Shown here in pieces: positions 26,579 through 35,607 of a stretch of 64,000 bases of DNA. The DNA lies in assembly GCF_004362045.1 (NCBI RefSeq), contig NZ_SNWX01000013.1, forward strand, positions 19,135-83,134, in the 5' to 3' direction. The notes under the pieces are model-generated. The model saw nothing but the letters and a program-made list of their open reading frames with translations, ran no database searches and had not been told where the DNA came from. This DNA comes from Halanaerobium saccharolyticum. GTDB lineage: Bacteria > Bacillota > Halanaerobiia > Halanaerobiales > Halanaerobiaceae. A program made the position numbers and the translations under genes. Each line of letters starts with the position of its first letter. Position 1 is the stretch's first letter.

Positions 26579-28675
26579 ATGTCAGATTCAAAAAATGAAG
26601 ATTTTATTGTTGAAAAATTAAAGTATACTCAAAAAAGACTCAATTCAATTTATCAAAATTCTCCGCTGGCTTTTATATCCTGGAATCGGGAAGGCGATAT
26701 TATTGATCTAAACCAGGCTGCAGAAGAACTATTTGGCTGGGATAAGGAAGCCATTAAAAATAAAGACTTTATTTCCACAATTATTGCAAAAGAGGACAGA
26801 GATGTCTGGCGCAACTGGAAAAGTGGTGAACTGAATCATCTTCCCCATGATTTTATGAGTCGGGCTTTGAAAAGCGATGGTTCTATAATTAACTGCAGCT
26901 GGAATAATGCAGTTATTGAAGAAGATGGAAGTATAGAAGAGGTTATTTCTATAGCTGCAAATTTAAATAATGATTTAGAACGAGAACTGGAAATGATCAA
27001 ACTGGTCAAAGCCATTAACGAAACTGATAACTGGATTGTAATTACCGATCAGGAGGGGGTTATTGAGTACGCCAATACCACCGTTCAGGAAATTACCGGG
27101 TATAAAAAAGAAGAAGTAATCGGAAAAGCCCCTTCTTTATTTAAATCGGATAAACATAACATTAAATTTTATAAAGATCTCTGGCAGACAATTAAATCAG
27201 GTGAGGTTTTTAATGATGTGATCATCAACAAAAAGAAAAATGGTGATTATTTTTATTCAGAACAGACTATAACTCCGATAAAAAATCATAATGATGAGAT
27301 AATAAATTATATTTCTGTTGGTAGAGATATAACTCAAAATGAAAAGTTGAGGCGAAAAATTGAATATATCTCTAATTATGAAGTTTTATTTGGATTACCC
27401 AATCGTAAGTCTATAAGAAATAAGATTGATAATTTAATTGAGGTTAATACAGATAGTAAAATAGCAGTTTTAGTTATTAACATTAATAAGATTAAGTATT
27501 TAAATGATATATATACTGAATCCGAAAATAATAGTACATTAATTAATCTGGCAGCTGATTTAATAAATAAAAAAGCTGCTTCTAGTCAGAATTGTGTCAG
27601 ACTTGATAAGAATAATTACATATCCTATCTGGGTGGAGATAATTTTGCTTTAATAGTTGATAAAATTGATTTAGCTAATCAAATTTATAAAATAGCAGAA
27701 AATCTATTAAGTGCTTTTACTGATCCGATTGATTATAATTTAGAACAATTTATGCTTAATGCCAGGATTGGAATTTCGGTTTATCCTGATGACTGTATAA
27801 GTTCTCAAAATCTATTATCAAATGCTGAAATTGCTTTAATTAATATTAAAAAAAATGATTATGCTTTTTTTGATCAGGAAATGAACCAGAAAATAAAAGA
27901 ATTTACTAAGATGGAAGCAAAACTTGACCAGGCAATAAAAAATGATGAATTTATAATTTATTATCAGCCATATTATAGGGGTTCTAATAGGGACCTTTAT
28001 GGAATGGAAGCTCTAATTAGATGGCAGGATCCTGAAAGGGGTATAATTTCTCCTGCTGAATTTATTCCGATTCTGGAAAATTCTAAACTGATAAAGAAAG
28101 TTGGTTTGATAGTTACTCAAAAAGTAGTAAACAGTATAAAAAAATGGTTAGATAATGGTTATGAAGTTGTTCCTGTTTCCATTAATTTATCAGCAAAACA
28201 GCTGGAGGACATTACTCATCTGCAGAATATTTACCAGATTATTGCTGAGAGTGGTATTGATCATTCTTTGATTAAGTTTGAAATAACTGAATCAAGTGCT
28301 ATGGATGATGTTAATTATAGTTTAAAAGTAATGAATGATATGAAAGCAAAAGGTTTTGCGATTTCTATTGATGATTTCGGCACCGGTTACTCGTCTTTTA
28401 GTTATCTGCAAAAATTTCCTATTGATTATCTTAAAATTGATATTTCATTTATTAGAAATATGACCTTAAGTGATGATGGAAAGAATATTGTTGAATCAAT
28501 TATTAATATTGCTCATCTCTTAAAATTAAAAACAATTGCCGAAGGTGTAGAAAGAGAAATAGAAATGCAAAAGCTGAATCAGCTGGGGAATGATTTTATT
28601 CAGGGTTACTATTTTAATCAGCCAATGTCTGAGTTTGAAATAGAAGCTTATTTACAGATGAAAATTAATGTTTAA
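26579..28675 (+). CDS. PAS-PAS-GGDEF-EAL cyclic-di-GMP protein with degenerate GGDEF
   Basis: The 698-residue protein has no membrane helix. Domains in order are PAS (about 15-130), PAS with PAC (about 140-255), GGDEF (about 260-430) and EAL (about 440-690). The GGDEF signature is GGDNF (352-356), and the metal-binding DLDxFKxxND segment reads NINKIKYLND (301-310), so diguanylate cyclase activity is unlikely. The EAL domain keeps GMEALIRW (475-482), SIDDFGTGYSS (596-606), YLKIDISFI (617-625) and AEGVE (654-658), so it probably hydrolyses cyclic-di-GMP. The degenerate domain may bind GTP as a regulator, as known for some composite proteins. It is followed by a terminator. Confidence 0.93.
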   Translation: MSDSKNEDFIVEKLKYTQKRLNSIYQNSPLAFISWNREGDIIDLNQAAEELFGWDKEAIKNKDFISTIIAKEDRDVWRNWKSGELNHLPHDFMSRALKSDGSIINCSWNNAVIEEDGSIEEVISIAANLNNDLERELEMIKLVKAINETDNWIVITDQEGVIEYANTTVQEITGYKKEEVIGKAPSLFKSDKHNIKFYKDLWQTIKSGEVFNDVIINKKKNGDYFYSEQTITPIKNHNDEIINYISVGRDITQNEKLRRKIEYISNYEVLFGLPNRKSIRNKIDNLIEVNTDSKIAVLVININKIKYLNDIYTESENNSTLINLAADLINKKAASSQNCVRLDKNNYISYLGGDNFALIVDKIDLANQIYKIAENLLSAFTDPIDYNLEQFMLNARIGISVYPDDCISSQNLLSNAEIALINIKKNDYAFFDQEMNQKIKEFTKMEAKLDQAIKNDEFIIYYQPYYRGSNRDLYGMEALIRWQDPERGIISPAEFIPILENSKLIKKVGLIVTQKVVNSIKKWLDNGYEVVPVSINLSAKQLEDITHLQNIYQIIAESGIDHSLIKFEITESSAMDDVNYSLKVMNDMKAKGFAISIDDFGTGYSSFSYLQKFPIDYLKIDISFIRNMTLSDDGKNIVESIINIAHLLKLKTIAEGVEREIEMQKLNQLGNDFIQGYYFNQPMSEFEIEAYLQMKINV

Positions 28676-28681
28676 TTGCAG

Positions 28682-28714
28682 AAAGACCGCTCTCTTTAAT
28701 GAAAGCGGTCTTTT
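28682..28714 (+). terminator. Rho-independent terminator after the GGDEF/EAL gene
   Basis: AAAGACCGCT at 28682-28691 pairs with AGCGGTCTTT at 28704-28713, a 10-bp stem running into a short T-tract. It lies between convergent genes and may also serve the minus strand. Confidence 0.8.
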
Positions 28715-28750
28715 ATCTTACAGTTTATTTTTTATGTTTAAGGAAATAAT

Positions 28751-30292
28751 TTAAATTACATTTTCTGCTTTTTCACCAAAGGTCTGAACAATTGCATAAA
28801 GTACAATTATTCCCAGTGGTAATAGATAAATTGCTGAAAATCCAAATCCTGCAGGTAAAAATCCAAATAGCGCTGCTACCAGCCCCACAGTTAAAGCATA
28901 AGGCATTTGAGTGTTAACATGATCCATATGATCTACTGCAGAAGCAGTAGAAGACATAATTGTTGTATCAGAAATTGGTGAACAGTGGTCTCCCATTACA
29001 CTTGCTGTCAATACTGCTGCTATTGTTGGCAGCATAGGAATCCCAATTGAATTGGCAAGAGGAATAGCAAGTGGCATTACGATTGAAACTGTTCCCCAGG
29101 AGCTTCCAATTGTGAAAGCAATAAAAGCAGAGAAAACAAAAATCATTACAGGAACGATTTCTGGTATAATATTACCTTCCAGAATTGAAACTAAGTAATT
29201 CGCAGTTCCTAAATCATCAGTGATGCTGCCAATTGACCAGGCTAAAACAAGTATTACACAGGCAATAAACATTGATTTGGCACCATCAATCCAGCCGTCA
29301 ACAGTTTCGCTGACATTAAGGATTCCCTTTGCAAGAGATAGAATTCCTGCAATAAAACTACCTGTGATTGCTGCCCAGAGCAAAACAATACTGGCATCGG
29401 CATTACCAAAAGCGTCTCTAATAGAAGTGCCTGCTTCCAGACCACCTCCATTATACCAGAGACCAATTAAGGTAACCAGAATTACTCCAATAATCGGCAA
29501 AAATGAATTTGTAAAAGTAAAACTTTTTCCTGCGGGCTGTTTAATTTCTTCCATTTCCTGAGAAACCATCGGAGTAGAACCAGGTCGTAAAGTTTCTCCG
29601 GTTGAGCGAGCTCTTTTTTCTGCTTTTAACATTGGACCAAAGTCTTTAGCAGTGAAAATAATGATTAAAGCAAAAGCAAGAGCAAATAAGCTGTAAAAAC
29701 GATAGGGTATTGTCTGGACAAAGGTTCCATAAGCACTCATTTCTAAACCTAACGAATCAAAGCCGTCTCTAATAACCCCAACCTCAAAAGCAATCCAGGT
29801 TGAAATTGGAACAATACTCGAAACTGCAGCTGCGGTTAGATCAACAATAAAAGCAAGTTTTTCTCTTGAAATTCTCATTTTATCAGTAATTGGGCGCATA
29901 GTATTACCAACAATTAAAGTATTGGCATAATCATCAAAAAAGATAAGCACTCCCATTACCCAGGCAGCAAATTGTGTTTTAACTACAGAATTTGCTTTTT
30001 CTGCAACATATTCCCCAATTGCAACTATACCACCTGATTTATTAATTATTCCAATCATACCGCCCATAGCCAGTAAAAACAAAATAATTCCGGCATTCCA
30101 GGGATCAGCCAGTGAAGCTAAAATATAATCGTCCAGGGTTTGCATAAAAGCAAAAATAGGGTTATAAGAATTTGTAATTAATGCCCCTGCAAAAACTCCC
30201 AAAAATAATGAGAGTACAACCTGTTTGCTCCACCAGGCTAAAATAATTGCAAGCAGTGGTGGTAGTAAAGAAATGATTCCATAACTTTCCAT
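28751..30292 (-). CDS. NhaC-family transporter, probable lysine transporter (LysW-like)
   Basis: The 513-residue protein has about 11-13 hydrophobic helices and the NhaC antiporter fold. Conserved segments include FDDYANTLIVGNTMRPITD near residue 118, VPISTWIAFEVG near 155, and SSWGTVSIVMPLAIPLA with MGDHCSPISDTTIMSS in the C-terminal half. By sequence alone it would be called a Na+/H+ antiporter. Its leader carries a lysine riboswitch (30396-30575), and NhaC-superfamily genes under lysine riboswitches have been proposed as lysine transporters (LysW, comparative genomics by Rodionov and colleagues). I therefore infer sodium- or proton-coupled lysine uptake, made when lysine is scarce. An AGGAGG site precedes the ATG. 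Confidence 0.85.
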   Translation of the reverse strand: MESYGIISLLPPLLAIILAWWSKQVVLSLFLGVFAGALITNSYNPIFAFMQTLDDYILASLADPWNAGIILFLLAMGGMIGIINKSGGIVAIGEYVAEKANSVVKTQFAAWVMGVLIFFDDYANTLIVGNTMRPITDKMRISREKLAFIVDLTAAAVSSIVPISTWIAFEVGVIRDGFDSLGLEMSAYGTFVQTIPYRFYSLFALAFALIIIFTAKDFGPMLKAEKRARSTGETLRPGSTPMVSQEMEEIKQPAGKSFTFTNSFLPIIGVILVTLIGLWYNGGGLEAGTSIRDAFGNADASIVLLWAAITGSFIAGILSLAKGILNVSETVDGWIDGAKSMFIACVILVLAWSIGSITDDLGTANYLVSILEGNIIPEIVPVMIFVFSAFIAFTIGSSWGTVSIVMPLAIPLANSIGIPMLPTIAAVLTASVMGDHCSPISDTTIMSSTASAVDHMDHVNTQMPYALTVGLVAALFGFLPAGFGFSAIYLLPLGIIVLYAIVQTFGEKAENVI

Positions 30293-30339
30293 AAATAAAG
30301 CCTCCTAGTTTTTTAAAATCAAATTAAATATTTAGGCAT

Positions 30340-30367
30340 AAAAAAATATCCAGCGATATGCCGGATA
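30340..30367 (-). terminator. Riboswitch-controlled terminator
   Basis: Read on the minus strand, TATCCGGC (30367-30360) pairs with GCTGGATA (30354-30347) to give an 8-bp stem with one G-U pair and a 5-base loop. Seven T residues follow (30346-30340). It stands between the aptamer and the start codon. Lysine binding is expected to favour it. Confidence 0.88.
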
Positions 30368-30395
30368 AATAGCAAAAATCGCCTCATCTTTTAAT

Positions 30396-30575
30396 ATGAG
30401 ATAGCACAACATAGTAAAAATTACTATGACAGTACTGTATATTTTATATACAGTCCCAGCAGAATTTTTGAACCCTTAAAAAATCCACTTCGGCAGAAAA
30501 ACCTTTTATTTTAGCTTTAAGTCTGGGTTCAAACCAATTCTAAAATTACTGATTTTTTCTGCTCCTCTACCTCAT
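30396..30575 (-). promoter_or_regulatory. Lysine riboswitch (L-box) aptamer
   Basis: Read on the minus strand, the leader has all conserved lysine-riboswitch blocks in order: GGTAGAGGAGC (from 30571), AGTA (30550-30547), CTGCCGAAG (30496-30488), CTGCTGGGACTGT, ACTGTCATAG and GTGCTATCTCAT (ending 30396). Helix P1 is ATGAGGTAG (30575-30567) with CTATCTCAT (30404-30396), and GCAGAAAAA pairs with TTTTTCTGC in P2. The span of about 180 bases is right for the class. High lysine would stabilise P1 and stop transcription of the transporter. Confidence 0.95.
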
Positions 30576-30590
30576 CTACTAGATGAGGTA
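30568..30590 (-). repeat. Perfect palindrome overlapping riboswitch helix P1
   Basis: TACCTCATCT (30568-30577) and AGATGAGGTA (30581-30590) form a perfect 10-bp hairpin with a 3-base loop. On the transcript, its 3' arm is the 5' strand of P1 plus flanking bases, so the hairpin and P1 cannot both form fully. Confidence 0.8.
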
Positions 30591-30642
30591 TTTATAATGA
30601 CTAACATAAGCTAATCATTCCTCAATATTCAATTTCATATAA

Positions 30643-30671
30643 ATTATAACTCAGGCTGTAATTTATGTCAA
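30643..30671 (-). promoter_or_regulatory. Consensus promoter of the riboswitch leader
   Basis: On the minus strand TTGACA (30671-30666), a 17-base spacer and TATAAT (30648-30643) match the sigma-A consensus at every position. Transcription would start near 30636, placing the extra hairpin and the whole aptamer in the RNA. Confidence 0.9.
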
Positions 30672-30688
30672 GAAATCGCTAAAAAATT

Positions 30689-30718
30689 TTGCATTAAGTA
30701 GGGTTTATAATATATAAT
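30689..30718 (+). promoter_or_regulatory. Promoter of ylbL
   Basis: TTGCAT at 30689-30694, an 18-base spacer and a perfect TATAAT at 30713-30718 lie about 100 bases before the ylbL start. Confidence 0.55.
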
Positions 30719-30819
30719 AGTTGTGTTGACTTTTTTTAATCAAAGGTGGAAATTGCATCTTGAGCAAAATTAATCTCTAATAAACTCTATTAATAAATAA
30801 TTATAGAAGGAAGATAAAT

Positions 30820-31830
30820 ATGAGAAATAAAAATCTAGAAAAAGTGTATTCTCGTTTAATTGGAATAATTTTTATTCTGTTTGTAATAAGTCACTTTATT
30901 CCGATCCCTTATCAGGTTATGCAGCCAGGAATTGCAGCTGAATTATCACCGATGATTGAGGTAGAAGGTGGTTATAAAAATGAGGGTGAGTTTTTGCTGA
31001 CTGCGGTCAGCAGCCGGAGAGCTGTGGCCTGGGATTATTTTTATATTTCGCTATTCCAGCCTGAAGATAAAGGATTAACAGCTCTTTCTGAACAGATGCC
31101 GGAAAATATGGATATGAATGAATACATTGATTTAATGGCGCAGCTGATGGAAGAAAGCAAACTTCAGGCTCAGGCTGTTGCTTTTAAACAGGCGGGATAT
31201 GAAGTTGAAGTTTCTGGAGAAGGGGCTAAAGTTGTAGAAGTTATGAAAGAAGGAAGTGCCTATAATAAATTAAAAAAAGGTGATCTGATTATTGCAGTAG
31301 CCGACAAAAAAGTTGAGATGGCTGCAGATGCTGTTAATATCATTCGAAACAGAGAAATTGGTGATACTGTAGAGATAACTGTTTTAAGAGATGGAGAAAA
31401 AATGACGTTTAGTTTAAAAACAGTAGAGTTAAAAGGTAATCCGGGCAACCCATCCATCGGAGTTTTAATCAGTTCCCAGGGTCTGAATTACAATTTTCCC
31501 CGGGAGGTTAAATTTAATACTAAAAATATAATTGGTCCTTCTGCCGGCAGTGTTTTCGCTATGGAAATTTATAATCAATTAATTAAAAAAGATATTACCG
31601 GGGGAAGAAGAATAGCAGGAACAGGAACCATCAGTCTTGATGGAGAGATTGGTCGAATAGGTGGAGTGAAGTTTAAGGTAATGGCAGCAAAATCAGCTGG
31701 TGCAGATTTGTTTTTTGTACCTGAAGAAAACTATGAGACAGCAGCTAAATATGCTGGTGATTTGAAACTGCTAAAAGTTAAGACCATTGATGGCTTGATA
31801 GAATTACTGCAGAGGGAACTTCAATCATAA
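30820..31830 (+). CDS. Membrane-anchored PDZ/Lon-type serine protease (YlbL/SepM-like)
   Basis: The 336-residue protein has an N-terminal membrane helix (about residues 11-30), a PDZ domain (about 125-200) and a C-terminal Lon (S16) proteolytic domain. The catalytic serine is in IGPSAGSVFA near residue 241, and the lysine of the Ser-Lys dyad is in GGVKFK near 284. No ATPase domain is present. Relatives cleave extracellular or membrane proteins, for example SepM processing a competence peptide in streptococci and YlbL acting in the Bacillus DNA damage response. Here it converges on tmcAL (Bacillus ylbM), a conserved neighbour. Confidence 0.92.
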   Translation: MRNKNLEKVYSRLIGIIFILFVISHFIPIPYQVMQPGIAAELSPMIEVEGGYKNEGEFLLTAVSSRRAVAWDYFYISLFQPEDKGLTALSEQMPENMDMNEYIDLMAQLMEESKLQAQAVAFKQAGYEVEVSGEGAKVVEVMKEGSAYNKLKKGDLIIAVADKKVEMAADAVNIIRNREIGDTVEITVLRDGEKMTFSLKTVELKGNPGNPSIGVLISSQGLNYNFPREVKFNTKNIIGPSAGSVFAMEIYNQLIKKDITGGRRIAGTGTISLDGEIGRIGGVKFKVMAAKSAGADLFFVPEENYETAAKYAGDLKLLKVKTIDGLIELLQRELQS

Positions 31831-31849
31831 AAAATATCTAGCTTTTGCT

Positions 31850-33136
31850 TTAGATTTTAATAAACTTTTGATAGAAATCTCTTTGGGCGCTACTGTGATC
31901 TGAGTTTTGATATAGTAGAGCGTAAAGATCTGAAGCCAGCAGATCAAAACTCAGAGAAAGTACAAGAGGATCTTGAGCATTCAGATTTATCTTATTTATT
32001 TTTGCAGCTGGATTGATAATAATCTCAACCTCAGATTTTTGCTGTAATCGGGAAAGTAAATATTCTTTATCCTTTTTAAGGCCGAGAACTCTCAAATAGT
32101 GGGGGGCATTGTTTTCAGCTAGATTAATTTTTTCTGCATCAAGTCCAAAATACACCTGAAGTAGTTTTCTTTTGATTCTGCTTTCAGTTAGATTTTTAGA
32201 TTTAAGAGAGTCTAAAAATAAGTCAGCTTTAAATGAAGCAGCAGCTTTTTCCACAAAGCGATTTTCCAGTCCATTTTGGATACCTTTAAACTTTTTTAAA
32301 TCCTGAGCTCTATAGCGTCTAAGCTGATCAACTGTTTTACTTAAAATTTTTGTTTTGTAGTCCTTTTTAACAAATCTTCCTTTTTCCATCTCTTTTTTGA
32401 GAATTTCCCAGGAACCAGCAGGCATTAATTTGTTGGCAGCAGTCAGAGCTTCTGCCTGAGTTCTGGAGTTGATTAGATTTCTAATCAGAGAAGCACTGGC
32501 ATAATTTTCATTAACTTCCTGACTGTGATAATCTGTGCCAACTCTTTTGATAGTATGGGCTTTTATAGTAGAATTCAATCTATAGATGGCTTTTAAATAT
32601 TCAATACCTAAAATGTTATTTGGTGCTTTTAATATCCTTTTGATTCTGTTTTTATTATATTTTTTAAGTTCAGAATTATTCTGATAGCAGCTTAGGAGAG
32701 CTTTACGTCGGGCAGTTGGGAAATCAACACCATTAGCTAAATGCTGCTGTAATTCTTTTTTAAACTCAGAGCTTTCTTTGACTAAAGCTTCGGCTACAGC
32801 AGTAAGTATTTCAATATCTCCTGCTTCACTGCCAAAAACGATAGAGTCTACTAGATTGCTTTTTGCTAAACTCAAAACAGAATAATAGGCAAAATACTCG
32901 GCACTGCGGATATTGTAAGTTAAAGGTAATTCAAGCACCAGATCCGCGCCGCAGTTTAAAGCCTGTTCTGTTCTGGCCCATTTATCTAAAAGAGCAGCTT
33001 CTCCACGTTGAGTAAAATTTCCACTCATTATTACGATCAGATCATCATTTTGAGTAATTTTTTTACTTTGATTTAAATGATATTGGTGACCATTATGAAA
33101 AGGGTTATATTCTACAATTAAAGCTGTTACACTCAT
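31850..33136 (-). CDS. tmcAL: tRNA(Met) cytidine acetate ligase TmcAL (YlbM-like)
   Basis: TmcAL adenylates acetate and moves it to cytidine 34 of elongator tRNA(Met), giving N4-acetylcytidine. The 428-residue protein has the nucleotidyltransferase motif VEYNPFHNGHQYHL at residues 8-21, MSGNFTQRGEAALLDKW near 37-53, and ELPLTYNIRSAEYFA near 75-89. A tRNA-binding C-terminal half follows. It is encoded on the minus strand behind a TTGAGGTG site, convergent with ylbL and divergent from pta. Acetate from the neighbouring pta-ackA pathway could supply its substrate, but that link is only suggestive. Confidence 0.94.
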   Translation of the reverse strand: MSVTALIVEYNPFHNGHQYHLNQSKKITQNDDLIVIMSGNFTQRGEAALLDKWARTEQALNCGADLVLELPLTYNIRSAEYFAYYSVLSLAKSNLVDSIVFGSEAGDIEILTAVAEALVKESSEFKKELQQHLANGVDFPTARRKALLSCYQNNSELKKYNKNRIKRILKAPNNILGIEYLKAIYRLNSTIKAHTIKRVGTDYHSQEVNENYASASLIRNLINSRTQAEALTAANKLMPAGSWEILKKEMEKGRFVKKDYKTKILSKTVDQLRRYRAQDLKKFKGIQNGLENRFVEKAAASFKADLFLDSLKSKNLTESRIKRKLLQVYFGLDAEKINLAENNAPHYLRVLGLKKDKEYLLSRLQQKSEVEIIINPAAKINKINLNAQDPLVLSLSFDLLASDLYALLYQNSDHSSAQRDFYQKFIKI

Positions 33137-33320
33137 AAGAACACCTCAAAAGTTAAATTTATTAATTAATTAGTATTTTAAGTTAAAAGTTTTACTTTTC
33201 GAACTTCTTTCAATAAAAAAGGATTTAATAGTTTAATATAGTATTATATATATAATAGCAAAAAATTATACAAAGAACAACTTACATATTTTTAAAACCA
33301 CGGGGGAGGATATTTATAAG

Positions 33321-34319
33321 ATGGATGTACTGAAAAACTTTAAAGAAAGAGCAGCTTCTGATTTAAAGAAAATTGTTTTTGCCGAAGGTGATGATGAGAG
33401 AATAGTAAAAGCAGCAGCAGAAATTGAAGCAAAAAAAATTGCTGAGATCGTAATTTTGGGTAGTATAAAATCTATTGAAGACTCTGCAAATGAGTATGGA
33501 GTTGATCTGGATGGGGTTGAAATTATCGACCCGGGGAATTCTGAGTACATAGCAGAATTTAGAGATGAATTTTATGAACTAAGAAAACATAAGGGAATAA
33601 GCAAAGAAGAGGCTGAAAAAGCAATCAAAGATCCACTTTACTTTGGAACAATGATGATTTATACTAATAAAGCTGATGGAATGGTTGCCGGGGCAGCTAA
33701 TGCAACCGGTAATGTCTTGAGACCAGCTTTTCAGATTGTAAAGACTGCAGAAGGGATTTCTACGGTTTCCAGTGCTATTATTATGGTTTTGAAAGATAAA
33801 TCTTTTGGTGAAGAAGGAGTAATGGTTTTTTCTGATTGTGCAGTAAATCCGGCTCCTAATTCCGAACAGCTGGCAGAAATTGCAATCTCTACTGCCGATA
33901 CAGCACACAGATTGTTGGATTTTGATCCTAAAGTTGCTATGCTTTCCTTTTCTACAATGGGCAGTGCCCGGCATGAGAATGTAGATAATGTACGGCAGGC
34001 AGTTAAAATTGCACATCAGAATGCACCTCATTTAAAAATAGATGGAGAAATGCAGGCCGATGCAGCTTTAGTAGAAAGTGTTGGTCAGAGAAAAGCTCCT
34101 GAAAGCGAAATTGCAGGATCAGCAAATGTTTTAGTTTTTCCTGATTTACAGTCAGGTAATATTGGTTATAAGCTTGTACAGAGACTTGCGGGTGCAGATG
34201 CAGTTGGACCTATTTTGCAGGGGCTGGCAGCACCGATTAATGACTTGTCCCGCGGTTGTTCAGTCGAGGATGTCATTAACTTAACAGCAATCACAGCAGT
34301 ACAGGCTCAAAATAAATAA
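33321..34319 (+). CDS. pta: Phosphate acetyltransferase
   Basis: Pta converts acetyl-CoA and phosphate to acetyl-phosphate. The 332-residue protein is the short form, without the N-terminal DRTGG domain. It has [13 protein letters not shown] near residue 20, [12 protein letters not shown] near 117, [11 protein letters not shown] near 170, [12 protein letters not shown] near 205, and the C-terminal [29 protein letters not shown] motif region near 270. A GGGGGAGGAT site precedes the ATG. AckA follows after 19 bases, so both enzymes of the ATP-yielding acetate route are in one operon. Confidence 0.97.
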   Translation: MDVLKNFKERAASDLKKIVFAEGDDERIVKAAAEIEAKKIAEIVILGSIKSIEDSANEYGVDLDGVEIIDPGNSEYIAEFRDEFYELRKHKGISKEEAEKAIKDPLYFGTMMIYTNKADGMVAGAANATGNVLRPAFQIVKTAEGISTVSSAIIMVLKDKSFGEEGVMVFSDCAVNPAPNSEQLAEIAISTADTAHRLLDFDPKVAMLSFSTMGSARHENVDNVRQAVKIAHQNAPHLKIDGEMQADAALVESVGQRKAPESEIAGSANVLVFPDLQSGNIGYKLVQRLAGADAVGPILQGLAAPINDLSRGCSVEDVINLTAITAVQAQNK

Positions 34320-34338
34320 AATTTCTAGGAGGAAAAAA

Positions 34339-35532
34339 ATGAAAATACTTGTTATTAATAGTGGAAGCTCTTCTCTAAAGTATCAGTTATTTAATATGGA
34401 AACAGAAAGTGTACTGGCTAAAGGGTTAATTCAAAGAATTGGAATTGAAGATTCATTTTTGGAATATGAAAACGGTAGTGGGGAAGAAATTGTAATCGAA
34501 AAAGATATTCCTACACACAAGGTGGGAATTAAATTATTATTAGAAACTTTATTATCAGAAGATCACGGAGTACTGGAGGATATGGACGAAGTAGAAGCTA
34601 TCGGCCATCGGATTGTTCATGGTGGTGAGACTTTTTCCGAGTCCACAGTTATCGATGAGGCAGCAATTAAAAAGCTGGAGGAAGTTGCCGATTTAGCCCC
34701 TTTGCACAATCCTCCCAACATTATGGGGATTAAGGTCTGTAAAGAATTAATGCCTGACAAACCACAGGTGGGAGTATTTGATACTGCCTTCCACCAGAGT
34801 ATGCCTGAGAAAGCCTATATTTATGCTCTACCATATGAATATTATAAAAAGTATGGAGTCAGAAGATATGGTTTTCACGGTACCTCCCACGCTTATGTTG
34901 CCAAAAGAGCAGCTCAGATGATGGATCAGAACTTATCCGATCTTAAAATAATTACCTGTCACCTGGGTAATGGTGCCAGTGTAGCAGCAGTTAAAAACGG
35001 TAAATCAGTTGATACCAGTATGGGACTTACTCCTTTAGAAGGTCTGGTAATGGGAACCCGCTGTGGAGATATAGATCCTGCGATAATTCCATTTATTATG
35101 GATAAGGAAGATATTTCTGCTTCGGAGATGGATGATATCCTTAATAAAGAAAGTGGACTCTTAGGTGTTTCTGGTGTCAGCAGTGATTCCCGTGATGTTG
35201 AAGATGCAGCTGCGGAAGGCAATCATCAGGCAGAGATTGCACTTGAACTTTTCAACTATAGAGTTAAAAAGTACATTGGTGCTTATACTGCAGCAATGGG
35301 TGGAGTAGATGCAATTGTCTTTACAGCTGGTATTGGTGAAAATTCTAAAGAAACCCGCGCGGGAATTTTAGAAGGACTTGAATATCTGGGTGTCAAGGTA
35401 GATCAAGAAGCTAACGACTGTCGCGGTAAAGAGGTATTTATTTCTACTGATGATTCTAAAGTTAAAGCAATGATAATTCCTACAAATGAGGAATTAGTTA
35501 TTGCCAGAGATACAATGGAATTAGTTAAGTAG
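34339..35532 (+). CDS. ackA: Acetate kinase
   Basis: AckA converts acetyl-phosphate and ADP to acetate and ATP, the main substrate-level energy step of many fermentative anaerobes. The 397-residue protein has [14 protein letters not shown] at the N-terminus, GHRIVHGGE near residue 90, FHGTSHAYV near 178, [16 protein letters not shown] near 208, [15 protein letters not shown] near 240 and FTAGIGENS near 325. All active-site segments are intact. It lies in the pta-ackA operon. No terminator is visible after it. A consensus promoter for the next genes starts 12 bases downstream. Confidence 0.98.
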   Translation: MKILVINSGSSSLKYQLFNMETESVLAKGLIQRIGIEDSFLEYENGSGEEIVIEKDIPTHKVGIKLLLETLLSEDHGVLEDMDEVEAIGHRIVHGGETFSESTVIDEAAIKKLEEVADLAPLHNPPNIMGIKVCKELMPDKPQVGVFDTAFHQSMPEKAYIYALPYEYYKKYGVRRYGFHGTSHAYVAKRAAQMMDQNLSDLKIITCHLGNGASVAAVKNGKSVDTSMGLTPLEGLVMGTRCGDIDPAIIPFIMDKEDISASEMDDILNKESGLLGVSGVSSDSRDVEDAAAEGNHQAEIALELFNYRVKKYIGAYTAAMGGVDAIVFTAGIGENSKETRAGILEGLEYLGVKVDQEANDCRGKEVFISTDDSKVKAMIIPTNEELVIARDTMELVK

Positions 35533-35544
35533 TTAAAATTCTTC

Positions 35545-35573
35545 TTGACAGTTAAAGCTGCTTTTTATATAAT
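35545..35573 (+). promoter_or_regulatory. Consensus promoter of yceD-rpmF
   Basis: TTGACA at 35545-35550, a 17-base spacer and TATAAT at 35568-35573 match the sigma-A consensus at all positions. The start codon of the DUF177 gene lies 35 bases downstream. A strong promoter fits a ribosomal protein operon. Confidence 0.9.
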
Positions 35574-35607
35574 AAAATGTGGTTATTTACAGGGGTGATC
35601 AAATAAA

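Larger units (their letters stand above)
30293..30819. other. Divergent intergenic region carrying the lysine riboswitch leader
   Basis: The 527 bases between the NhaC-family gene and ylbL hold no open frame of note. On the minus strand they contain, in transcription order, a consensus promoter, an extra hairpin, the lysine aptamer, a terminator and the ribosome binding site. On the plus strand they hold the ylbL promoter and a leader of about 95 bases. Confidence 0.9.

Noticed and set aside
33579..34031. Open minus-strand frame of 150 codons opposite pta
   Set aside because: Shadow of a strongly coding plus-strand gene. It is Cys/His/Ile-rich without a pattern and has no ribosome binding site.
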